From UBA2428 sp002343545 (lineage in GTDB: Bacteria > Bdellovibrionota > UBA2428), in contig CALFZE010000017.1 of the NCBI GenBank assembly GCA_937952285.1, forward strand, positions 1 through 34,921: a stretch of 34,921 bases of DNA, read 5' to 3'. The notes beneath the pieces were generated by a model. The model saw only the letters and a list, made by a program, of their open reading frames with translations, did no database searches and was not told the origin of the DNA. Made by a program: the position numbers and the translations under genes. Every line of letters begins with the position of its first letter. The stretch's first letter is position 1. Shown one piece after another: positions 8,462 to 15,311 of the stretch.

Positions 8462-9220
8462 TTAGCGGTAGTTCAGCTCCGACTGAACGTATTCGCGCGC
8501 CGTCTTGTAGTAAGTCTCGAGCGACGAACGGGAAGGGGCCGCGTTGAATTTTTGGCCGTAGCTGCGCTCGAGATCGTAAAGGTACGAGGTCGACAGCTGA
8601 CGCAATTGCGAGCGGAGTCGGTCGAGGGCCGAGGCGAGGGCGCGATCCCGCGCCTGGGCGTACATCGTTTCGATCGTCGAACGGGAAGGCGCGGCGTTGA
8701 ACTTGGCGTTCATGGACACGGCGATCTCCTCGCGCCGGCTCACCTTGAGCCCGTGCAGGGAATGCTCGAGGGCCGGAACGAAGGCGCGGGCGCTGGCGTC
8801 GCGCGCTTCGGCGTAGAAAGTCTCGATCGAGGAACGCGAGGGGGCCGCGTTGAACTTCGAGTTGAACTCGAGCGCGAGTTTCTCGATTTCGGAAGCGCTC
8901 AGCTGGCGGGTCGCCAGCGCGGCGTTCACGTGTCCCATGGCCTCGCGCAGGGAATCGTCGCGTCGGCGAGCGGCGTTGGATTCTTCCCAGCTCCGCGACG
9001 GGGCCGCGTTGAAAGTTCGCTGCCAGGCGAGCGCACGCTGCTCGGCCGCCCGATAACGGTCGATCGAATCGTAGGCGCTCGAATACGACGGCGGCGGCGG
9101 GAGCGCGACCGCGGCCGGGGGCGTGTAGGGATCGTAGTCCCTCGCCATCGCGGGGCCGCCGACGAGGGGCGACATGAGGGTGGCGAGCGTGAGGGAACGC
9201 AACATCAACGAACGCGTCAT
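8462..9220 (-). CDS. Secreted protein with four FNAAPSRS repeats, function unknown
   Basis: I do not recognise this family. The 252-residue product has an N-terminal signal peptide (cleavage near A-M-A) and then a Pro-rich stretch (about residues 33-44). The rest is four units, each carrying F-N-A-A-P-S-R-S followed by x-x-E-(S/T)-x-Y/N and a helical Ala/Arg/Glu-rich linker. The Phe of the four motifs falls at residues 70, 123, 174 and 225, so the units are 51-53 residues long. There are no cysteines and no obvious catalytic motif; a repeated helical binding or structural role is a guess. The start at 9220 is fixed by GGAGG five bases upstream; an ATG at 9232 overlaps that site and is rejected. 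A good terminator follows at 8395-8429, so it is monocistronic. Confidence 0.8.
   Translation of the reverse strand: MTRSLMLRSLTLATLMSPLVGGPAMARDYDPYTPPAAVALPPPPSYSSAYDSIDRYRAAEQRALAWQRTFNAAPSRSWEESNAARRRDDSLREAMGHVNAALATRQLSASEIEKLALEFNSKFNAAPSRSSIETFYAEARDASARAFVPALEHSLHGLKVSRREEIAVSMNAKFNAAPSRSTIETMYAQARDRALASALDRLRSQLRQLSTSYLYDLERSYGQKFNAAPSRSSLETYYKTAREYVQSELNYR
8525..9013 (-). repeat. Four coding repeats of the FNAAPSRS motif
   Basis: The 24-base motif lies at 8990-9013, 8831-8854, 8678-8701 and 8525-8548, spaced 159, 153 and 153 bases. The codons differ between copies while the eight residues are identical, so the peptide has been kept by selection rather than by recent duplication. 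Confidence 0.85.
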
Positions 9221-9233
9221 GGAAACCTCCAAT

Positions 9234-9261
9234 AATTTAGATCCCGCGTCGCGTCTGCAAA
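9234..9261 (-). promoter_or_regulatory. Promoter-like hexamers for the FNAAPSRS gene
   Basis: On the minus strand TTTGCA (9256-9261) and TAAATT (9234-9239) are 16 bases apart, each with 4 of 6 consensus matches. The expected transcript start would fall just before or at the GGAGG ribosome site. Confidence 0.35.
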
Positions 9262-9334
9262 AGCGCGGCCGGCGCTTATCGCCCGGAATTCCGTGGGCGG
9301 GACCTGATCAGCTTTTGGTCGCCCGACGGCGAAA

Positions 9335-10156
9335 TTAGGCCGCGAGGAAAAGCACGCCCGCGAAGATGGCGACCGAGGCGAGCGTCTCGCGAAGCGTGGG
9401 CCGCTCGCCCAGCCAGAGCCCGAGCCCCCACGAAAACACGATCGAGGCGTTCCGCAAGCTGAGGGCGAGCCCCGGCGGCGTTACCGAGAGGGCGCGCAGG
9501 AAAAGGGCGAACGAGGCGAAGGCGATGAAACCCGCCGCGAGCGAACGCCGACGCTCGGGCGGGGGGAGGGCGCGAATCCGCGCCGCGACGTTCCGGCCGA
9601 GCGGCACGAGCATCATCGGCACCGAGACGAATGACGAGGTCAGGAAGAGCGAGATGGGGCGCGCGCCCTCGCGCAACGCGAGATCGTAGAGCACGTGGTA
9701 GGCGAAGATCGCGACCCCGCAGCTCGTCGCCCACGCGACGCCGGCGCCGCGAAAGCGCCCCGTCCGCGCCGTGAGGTTCACGAAGAAGCCCAAAAAGATG
9801 AGCGAGATCCCGCCCGCCTGCATCGCGCCGATCGTTTCGCCGAGGTAGCGGGTCGAGAAGCCCCACACGAGCGCCATCGCGAGTCCCCGCATGAGGGCAT
9901 AGGCCGGCCCGAGCGGCGCGTTCTCGAGCGTTTTCGTGAGGAGGATGGCGTAGAAGCCTTCGGCCACGCCCGCGAAGAGGGCCCAACGCGCGCCGCTTCC
10001 GAGCGAGTAACCGCCTTCCAGCGGGAGGGCCAGCGCGGCCGTGACGGCGGCCGTCGTGAAGGAAAGGAGGATGCAAGTCGCCTTGTCGCCGCACTTCTTA
10101 AGGAGACCGTTCCAAGTCGCGTGAAGGCACGCCGAAAAGACAAGCACGAAGACCAT
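9335..10156 (-). CDS. EamA/DMT-superfamily membrane transporter
   Basis: This integral membrane protein of 273 residues has about ten hydrophobic segments in two similar halves, the drug/metabolite transporter layout. The first half opens with an S-A-C-L-H-A-T-W-N-G-L-L-K-K segment typical of EamA proteins, and the second half has the matching R-N-A-S-I-V-F-S-W-G-L-G-L-W-L-G-E-R-P motif near the C-terminus, where these families carry P-(V/I)-x-x-x-L/G-E-x. The substrate cannot be predicted. Two in-frame starts exist: ATG at 10165 and ATG at 10156; the latter has AGGA eight bases upstream and is preferred. It diverges from pfkA with only 64 bases between the start codons, so the two promoters must overlap or abut. 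Confidence 0.82.
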   Translation of the reverse strand: MVFVLVFSACLHATWNGLLKKCGDKATCILLSFTTAAVTAALALPLEGGYSLGSGARWALFAGVAEGFYAILLTKTLENAPLGPAYALMRGLAMALVWGFSTRYLGETIGAMQAGGISLIFLGFFVNLTARTGRFRGAGVAWATSCGVAIFAYHVLYDLALREGARPISLFLTSSFVSVPMMLVPLGRNVAARIRALPPPERRRSLAAGFIAFASFALFLRALSVTPPGLALSLRNASIVFSWGLGLWLGERPTLRETLASVAIFAGVLFLAA

Positions 10157-10185
10157 GGCGCGCATCCTATATCACGCGGCTCGTC

Positions 10186-10214
10186 TTGGCAGGGACCCGC
10201 GACGGTTCTAACTT
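10186..10214 (+). promoter_or_regulatory. pfkA promoter, start site close to the ATG
   Basis: TTGGCA (10186-10191) and TAACTT (10209-10214) are spaced 17 bases apart, with only six bases (AGGGGC) between the -10 and the ATG at 10221. Transcription would start at or beside the ATG, so AGGGG would not be on the message as a ribosome site. It shares the 64-base divergent gap with the transporter's control region. Confidence 0.45.
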
Positions 10215-10220
10215 AGGGGC

Positions 10221-11219
10221 ATGGCGAAGGCATGTATCGGACTCATGACCGGCGGCGGCGATGCCCCGGGCCTCAACGGGATCATCGAAGCGGCCGCGAA
10301 GACGATCATCGGAGCGGGCTTCGAACTCATCGGCGTGCACGACGGCATCGAAGACATCGAGGGCGTCCACGCGCACGCCGGCACTTTCCTCGGCACTTCG
10401 AACAAATCCCGCATCGACGGGCGAGAAGACGAGTTCCGGCGCAAGTTCCGCGAGCTCGGGCTCGGCGGTCTCGTCGTCGCGGGGGGCGACGGTACCTTCT
10501 CGGCGCTCTCCAAGCTCGGCTCCGACACGATCCCCGTGATCGGGGTGCCCAAGACGATCGACAACGATTTGCAGGGCACCGAGATCACCTTCGGCTACGA
10601 CACGGCCTGCTCGGTCGTTTCGGAGTCCGTCGATCGGCTGCGGGCCACGGCCGACGCCCATTCGCGCGTCATGGTCGTCGAGACGATGGGGCGCACGGCG
10701 GGTTGGATCGCGCTCGGTGGCGGCCTCGCGTCCTACGCCGAAGTCATCTTGCTCCCCGAACGCCCTTACGACCCGGAGGCCCTGCGAAGCTTTTTGCTCG
10801 AGAAGAAAAAGAAGCAACGGGGGCTCATGGTCGTCGTCTCCGAGGCGGCCCACGCCAAGGACGACAAGGCGACGATCGCGTTTCGCGTCGAGAAAAGCTA
10901 CCAGGCCGAACGTTTCGGCGGCATCGGCCAAAAAGTCGCGCGCTGGATCGAAGAGGCGACGGAGTGGGAAGCCCGCCACGTCGTGCTCGGGCACCTTCAG
11001 CGCAGCTCGCCGCCCACGACGACGGATCGCTTCTTGACCCAGTCGATGGGCGTGCACGTCGGGAAAATGGTGGCTTCGGGCAAATGGGGCTACGCGACGG
11101 TTTACCGCGCGGGCCGCATCAAGCACGTGCCGCTCAACGAGGTCATCGGTCCGCCCCGCGTGATCGAGGCCCAGCACCCGTGGGTGCGACGGGCCCAAGC
11201 TCTCGGCATCTTCGTCTAG
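10221..11219 (+). CDS. pfkA: 6-phosphofructokinase, mixed ATP/PPi class
   Basis: This enzyme phosphorylates fructose 6-phosphate to fructose 1,6-bisphosphate in glycolysis. The 332-residue protein has the opening G-G-G-D-A-P-G-L-N-G, the nucleotide loop G-G-D-G-T at residues 88-92, the catalytic P-K-T-I-D-N-D (Asp114), V-E-T-M-G-R for substrate binding and G-H-L-Q-R late in the chain. The two donor-specificity positions disagree: Gly91 is the ATP-type residue, while Lys111 (Gly in classical ATP enzymes) is the PPi-type residue. That combination belongs to the mixed PFK subgroup, most of whose characterised members use pyrophosphate, with a Streptomyces ATP enzyme as an exception. The phosphate donor therefore cannot be assigned from sequence. 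Confidence 0.92.
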   Translation: MAKACIGLMTGGGDAPGLNGIIEAAAKTIIGAGFELIGVHDGIEDIEGVHAHAGTFLGTSNKSRIDGREDEFRRKFRELGLGGLVVAGGDGTFSALSKLGSDTIPVIGVPKTIDNDLQGTEITFGYDTACSVVSESVDRLRATADAHSRVMVVETMGRTAGWIALGGGLASYAEVILLPERPYDPEALRSFLLEKKKKQRGLMVVVSEAAHAKDDKATIAFRVEKSYQAERFGGIGQKVARWIEEATEWEARHVVLGHLQRSSPPTTTDRFLTQSMGVHVGKMVASGKWGYATVYRAGRIKHVPLNEVIGPPRVIEAQHPWVRRAQALGIFV

Positions 11220-11221
11220 CC

Positions 11222-11243
11222 GTTATTCGATAACTGACTTTTT
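11222..11243 (+). terminator. Weak hairpin plus T-run after pfkA
   Basis: A GTTAT/ATAAC stem with a 3-base loop lies just past the pfkA stop and is followed four bases later by TTTTT. The stem is only 5 base pairs and AT-rich, so termination would be inefficient. Confidence 0.25.
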
Positions 11244-11321
11244 CGGATGAACGGCGCTTTTCCGGGGCGCCTCGGCTGGTCGAACGGGTTTTTCTTGTTA
11301 GACAGGAAGCAGGAGGAACCT

Positions 11322-11996
11322 ATGACCAAGTCGCTCTTCGTGTTTGCCCTCGGATTCCTGGTTTCCACGGTCCACGCCCAACCGCGCGGCCCCGGCGGGG
11401 CCGAAGACCAACTCGCTCGACGCGGGCAACGCACTTTCGAGGTCGTTCGTCGCTCGGTCCTGAACGATCAGCAGCTTCGCGGCATTCACCGTCAACTCGA
11501 CGAAATCGATCGCTTGCTGGGTTACGGTGCCCCTTCGACGGGGACCTTGCGCTGCACTTCGCGCGACAACGACGGCCGCGATCCCTGGATCCTCGCGATC
11601 GAGTTGGATCCGGTCACGGTGGTGCGCCTGCCGAACCTCGTGTTCGCGACCTCGACGGCGTGCCGGCAGAGCGCCGATCGGGCGCGCTACGTCGGCGCGA
11701 ACAAAACCGTCGTTTGCGCGTCGCGGGATCGCGACGCCCGTAACCCCTACGTTCTCGCGGTCATCGATTTCGCGGCCCGCACGTCGACCCCGACGACGGC
11801 CGTGCTGCCGACGCTCGAGGATTGCCAGCGGGAACTCGACTCCGCCCGCGAATCGAACGCGGGCCTCGCCCTTTGCGTCTCGCGCGACAACGACGGTCGT
11901 AATCCGTGGGTTCGTATGCTGATTCGCCCCGACGGGACGTCCCAGCGCGGAAGCGACGTCTACGCTTCCGTGACCGACTGCCGCAACTCCCTCTAG
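11322..11996 (+). CDS. Secreted protein with three Cys-paired SRDNDGR repeats, function unknown
   Basis: I do not recognise a named family. The 224-residue product has a signal peptide (cleavage after V-H-A, residue 19), a short charged helix (about residues 25-67) and three repeats. Each repeat contains C-x-S-R-D-x-D-x-R-(D/N)-P-(W/Y)-(V/I)-L/R and a second Cys 35-36 residues later: C78/C114, C132/C168 and C185/C220. One disulfide per repeat is the natural inference. The D-x-D-x-R turn resembles a small metal- or carbohydrate-binding loop, but that is not proven. The start is fixed by AGGAGG a few bases upstream; an ATG at 11247 in the same frame would add an unlikely leader before the signal peptide. 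Confidence 0.8.
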   Translation: MTKSLFVFALGFLVSTVHAQPRGPGGAEDQLARRGQRTFEVVRRSVLNDQQLRGIHRQLDEIDRLLGYGAPSTGTLRCTSRDNDGRDPWILAIELDPVTVVRLPNLVFATSTACRQSADRARYVGANKTVVCASRDRDARNPYVLAVIDFAARTSTPTTAVLPTLEDCQRELDSARESNAGLALCVSRDNDGRNPWVRMLIRPDGTSQRGSDVYASVTDCRNSL

Positions 11997-12162
11997 GTGC
12001 CGCCGGCTAGGCGCCGCCCGGGCTCCGTCGAACTTTTCGACGCTTCGCTGGCTAGATCCGCGCGCTCCCGTGCTTTCGCGCGGGGCCTGCCGCCTAAGCG
12101 GCCGATTTTTCGTCGGGCGGGCTGGAACTCGGCTTGCTCCCTCTAGGGCGGAGGGCGAAGCT

Positions 12163-13074
12163 ATGCTTAGGATCGGACTTTGGGTCGGCCTCGTGATCGG
12201 CGCGACGACATCGCTCGCGACGACCGAACGCGTGACCCCGCGACCCCTCGTGGATCCCCTCCGCATGCGCGATCTTTGCCGAGACGCGATGTCGCGCTCG
12301 GGTCTGCCGAGCCGTCTGCTTCCGAAGGAGCTCGAGATCGGCGCCGAGACGATCCACCGGGATCCCATGCGCGTCGTCTCCATCTTCGCGCCGGTCCCGC
12401 GCGCGCGCACGGCTGATCTCTTGCTCGACATGAACGCGAAGGCGATCGGTGTCCTCTTTCCGAGCGCCTTCGTCGTGGCCGACGGTGGCCGCAATCGGGC
12501 GCTTCTGGGCGTGGATACGTCCTCCGGTCGGCCGCTGCGGGCTTGCCTCGATCGGCTCGCGCGCGCGCTCACGCCGTATCGTTCGCAACGGGCGTTCTTT
12601 CCCACGGTGAACGCCGTCCTTTCGGCGCTCATGGGGATCGTGCCCGAGAGCGGACTCGAATGGGACATGGGGCTTCCGCGACGGGGCGAGGATGTCGTGC
12701 TCGAACGTCTCTACCGCGGCGTCTTCCGTGAGCCCGTGGGGAACTTTCCGGTGACGGCGCCCGGCCGCCCCATCCGCCGCGACGTCGTTCCCTTCGAAGA
12801 CTACCTCCAACGCGGCCGCGGCTACTGCATTCAGAAAGCGATCTTCGCCTCGCTGCTGCTCGAAACGCTCAAGATTCCCCATCGCGTCGTGAACGGCGCG
12901 ACGGAAAGCTCGGGCCACACCTGGCTCGAGCTCGAAAGCGGCGAGTGGCTGGATCCGACCTGGGGCCTCTTCGAGCGTCCGACGACGCAGGGGGCGGCCC
13001 CCGGCTGGAAGCGTTTCGGGTCGAGCTACCTCTACCCGAGCCAGATCTTCCCGTATCTCTCCGTCACGCCCTGA
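12163..13074 (+). CDS. Secreted transglutaminase-like (papain-fold) protein
   Basis: This 303-residue protein has a hydrophobic N-terminal segment (residues 4-20; signal peptide or anchor). The C-terminal third carries a transglutaminase-like catalytic set: R-G-Y-C-I-Q-K-A with Cys222, S-G-H-T-W-L-E with His252, and E-W-L-D-P-T-W-G with Asp264. The 30 and 12 residue spacings between them are as in bacterial transglutaminase-core proteins, which act as proteases, amidases or cross-linkers. The first 200 residues match nothing I know. The start ATG is chosen for the GGAGGG upstream and because the signal segment then begins at once. The 166 bases before it hold a small CGTCGAA/TTCGACG hairpin (12026-12042) and no clear promoter. 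It converges on the cytochrome gene with 6 bases between. Confidence 0.78.
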   Translation: MLRIGLWVGLVIGATTSLATTERVTPRPLVDPLRMRDLCRDAMSRSGLPSRLLPKELEIGAETIHRDPMRVVSIFAPVPRARTADLLLDMNAKAIGVLFPSAFVVADGGRNRALLGVDTSSGRPLRACLDRLARALTPYRSQRAFFPTVNAVLSALMGIVPESGLEWDMGLPRRGEDVVLERLYRGVFREPVGNFPVTAPGRPIRRDVVPFEDYLQRGRGYCIQKAIFASLLLETLKIPHRVVNGATESSGHTWLELESGEWLDPTWGLFERPTTQGAAPGWKRFGSSYLYPSQIFPYLSVTP

Positions 13075-13080
13075 GGGCGC

Positions 13081-15171
13081 TTACCAAGCGTACTCGGCTT
13101 CGGGCGGCAGCACCTTGAGGTACTCGAGGAGGGCCCGTTTGTCCCCTTCGGGCAGCTCCACGCCGTACTCGTGGCCCGCGTTGCTGTTCCCCGCGATCGC
13201 GGTGTCGAAGCAGGTCTCGTCCTCGACGCGGCAGCGGCCCTTCTTGTCGAGCTCTTCGCGCGGGATATCGGACTTGTAACCGAGCTTGATCGGATCGTAG
13301 TCGCGGCTCTGCACGCGGAAGACCTTCGGCCGTTCGGCGGCCGGCTTGAGCAAGTCGTAGATCGTCGGCACCGATCCGTTGTGGAGGAAGGGCGCCGAGG
13401 CCCAGGCTCCCGCCATGTGGAGCGCGCGGTACCCGCTGCCTTCGGGGATGTTGCCGTAGTTATTGCCGGTCTTCGCTTCGACCTGGGTCTCGCCGAGCTT
13501 CGTGTCGCGGAAGAATTCGGCGCCCCGCAGGTCGCGCGCTTCCCAGCGCCGTTGCGTCTCTTCGTCGACGCCGTAACGCTCGTAGTAGCGGTTCTTCACG
13601 CTGATCGTCGCGTTGTAGATGGCGTCTTTGAAGGCGCCGCCCTTCACGGGGGTGTAGATGTTCGTCGCGTGGAAGGGGTCCGTGCCGATCTCGTCGAGCG
13701 CGGTGATCTTGTAGTCGTAGAGCTGGTTGCTCGGACCCACGCGACGCTCGGCCGTGTGGCACTCCATGCAGTTCTGCTTGTAGACTTCCTCGCCGCGCGA
13801 GGCGAGCTTGAGGTTCACTTGGAGCTCGGGTTCTTTGCGGTTCTCGAAGATCTTCGTCCATTGCGGGACCTTGATCTTGTAGAGGAGCTTCTCGATGCGA
13901 TCGAGGTTGTGCAGATTCGTCGTCGAATCAAATTTTTCGTTGAGAACGAGCGCGCCGAGTCCCAGCGACTGGCCCACGTTCCGGCTCACGACGGAGTTCG
14001 TGTTGCCGCTGTAGTGGAGCATGGCCTTGTACTTGAGGCCCCAGACCCACGGGAAGGAAACGGGCGCCGTCTGGTTGATCGGCTCGTCGTCGCGCAGCAC
14101 GAGGTTGCTGATGCGGCCGAAGGCGTCGGTACGGCCGTAGCCGGCGATCGTTTCCTTGAGCTCGGGGTTCGTGCCCACGAAAAGAAAACCGATGTACTCC
14201 ATGCGCTTGCCGAGCTCGCCGATGTCGTCGTTGGGCCCGAGCTTGTAGGTGACGCGCAAGAGCTGTTCGAAGGCCTTCGCGATGGCCTTGCGCCCCTTGT
14301 AGAGACGTTCGGTCTTACCCATCTTGGCGCGCAGGAGCGTGACCGTCGAGCCAAGCTGACCCTGCTCGAAGCCGATGATGTTCATGATGGATTTTTCGTA
14401 GCCCTTGCGGAGTAGGGTGAGCGCCTTGCCCTTGAGGCCGTCGTCCTTGAAGAAGAGGCCGGTCGCGCGGCCGAACTCCTGGCGGAAGTACTTCTGCAGT
14501 TCGATGGCTTGCGTCTCGGGGTTCTCGACGCCCTGGGCGCGCAGGAACTCCGTCATGAGCTCGGGCTCGAGGAAAAGCTTGATCGTGGACTTGCCCAGGT
14601 CGCGGAAGAAACCGCGGATGTCGGCGATGTTCGGGGTGCCGTCGATGACATGCTCTTGGCCCTTATACGAAACCGCGCCCGTGTGGCAGACGGCGCAGTT
14701 CACGCCGACCATTTTGATGGATTTGATCGTGCGGCCGTCGCTCGTCACGGTGCGCACGCGCTCCTTCGCTTCGGAGGCTTTCGCGTCGGTGCCCTGGCGG
14801 GGGTCGTGGTCGCTCCAGGCGGCCGTCATCCCGACGTAGTTCATCAGGTAGTCGCCGTTCTCGGTGCTCTTGATGAGGTTGAAGCGCTTCACGAGGCCGT
14901 CGCCGTAGAAGGGCTTCGTCGCGTTGCCTTCGGCGTCGAGATCGCTGACGCTCTTGAGCGCCATCATCCACTCGTAGGGATAAACTTCGGAACCTTCCGC
15001 GAGGTGGTTATAGTCCGCGCGGTCCTTGCCCACGAGCCCCGGCGGCGGCGTATCGCCCGTGCTCGCGGGAACCCGACTTTTCGCGGTGGGCGATCCGTCG
15101 CGGCAAGCGGCCACGGCAAGGAGTCCCAACGAAACGGCAAAGCTTTTCCGAAAGAGTTTCATAAAGTTCAT
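13081..15171 (-). CDS. RoxA-like di-heme cytochrome c lipoprotein
   Basis: This 696-residue exported protein begins with a signal peptide ending in a relaxed lipobox V-A-A-C (Cys23), so it is probably lipid-anchored. It has two heme c sites: C-A-V-C-H at 159-163 and C-M-E-C-H at 468-472. The late segment A-G-A-W-A-S-A-P-F-L-H-N-G-S-V-P-T-I-Y-D-L-L (about 587-608), followed by R-P-K-V-F and D-P-I-K-L-G-Y, matches my memory of the RoxA/di-heme peroxidase-like group. RoxA itself cleaves rubber oxidatively; close relatives are often annotated as di-heme cytochrome c peroxidases. The substrate here is unknown. An ATG at 15162 is an alternative start. A perfect 9-base-pair hairpin lies 12 bases upstream of the start codon. 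Confidence 0.82.
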   Translation of the reverse strand: MNFMKLFRKSFAVSLGLLAVAACRDGSPTAKSRVPASTGDTPPPGLVGKDRADYNHLAEGSEVYPYEWMMALKSVSDLDAEGNATKPFYGDGLVKRFNLIKSTENGDYLMNYVGMTAAWSDHDPRQGTDAKASEAKERVRTVTSDGRTIKSIKMVGVNCAVCHTGAVSYKGQEHVIDGTPNIADIRGFFRDLGKSTIKLFLEPELMTEFLRAQGVENPETQAIELQKYFRQEFGRATGLFFKDDGLKGKALTLLRKGYEKSIMNIIGFEQGQLGSTVTLLRAKMGKTERLYKGRKAIAKAFEQLLRVTYKLGPNDDIGELGKRMEYIGFLFVGTNPELKETIAGYGRTDAFGRISNLVLRDDEPINQTAPVSFPWVWGLKYKAMLHYSGNTNSVVSRNVGQSLGLGALVLNEKFDSTTNLHNLDRIEKLLYKIKVPQWTKIFENRKEPELQVNLKLASRGEEVYKQNCMECHTAERRVGPSNQLYDYKITALDEIGTDPFHATNIYTPVKGGAFKDAIYNATISVKNRYYERYGVDEETQRRWEARDLRGAEFFRDTKLGETQVEAKTGNNYGNIPEGSGYRALHMAGAWASAPFLHNGSVPTIYDLLKPAAERPKVFRVQSRDYDPIKLGYKSDIPREELDKKGRCRVEDETCFDTAIAGNSNAGHEYGVELPEGDKRALLEYLKVLPPEAEYAW

Positions 15172-15183
15172 TTTCGGCGTCTT

Positions 15184-15205
15184 CGGGGGCTTTCTTAAGC
15201 CCCCG
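15184..15205 (-). promoter_or_regulatory. Perfect 9-bp inverted repeat in the leader of the di-heme cytochrome gene
   Basis: CGGGGGCTT and AAGCCCCCG flank a 4-base loop. Neither strand has a T-run after it, so it is not a standard terminator. Its position 12 bases before the cytochrome start suggests an mRNA leader hairpin or a protein binding site. Confidence 0.5.
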
Positions 15206-15311
15206 CGTTAAGGAGTGTTCCGGCCTTAGGGATCGCCGGCTTGCCCGTGCGCGCGGGGGGGCGATCTAAGTTCTGGATAGCATTGGATTCGGCTCGCCAG
15301 CGACGCGCGGG

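Noticed and set aside
8525..9013. Regularly spaced repeats that could suggest a CRISPR-like array
   Set aside because: The spacing is about 153 bases, the frame is maintained and only the encoded peptide is constant; these are protein repeats.
12026..12042. CGTCGAA/TTCGACG hairpin between the SRDNDGR gene and the transglutaminase-like gene
   Set aside because: A 7-bp stem with a 3-base loop and no T-run is expected by chance in such sequence; kept only as a remark.
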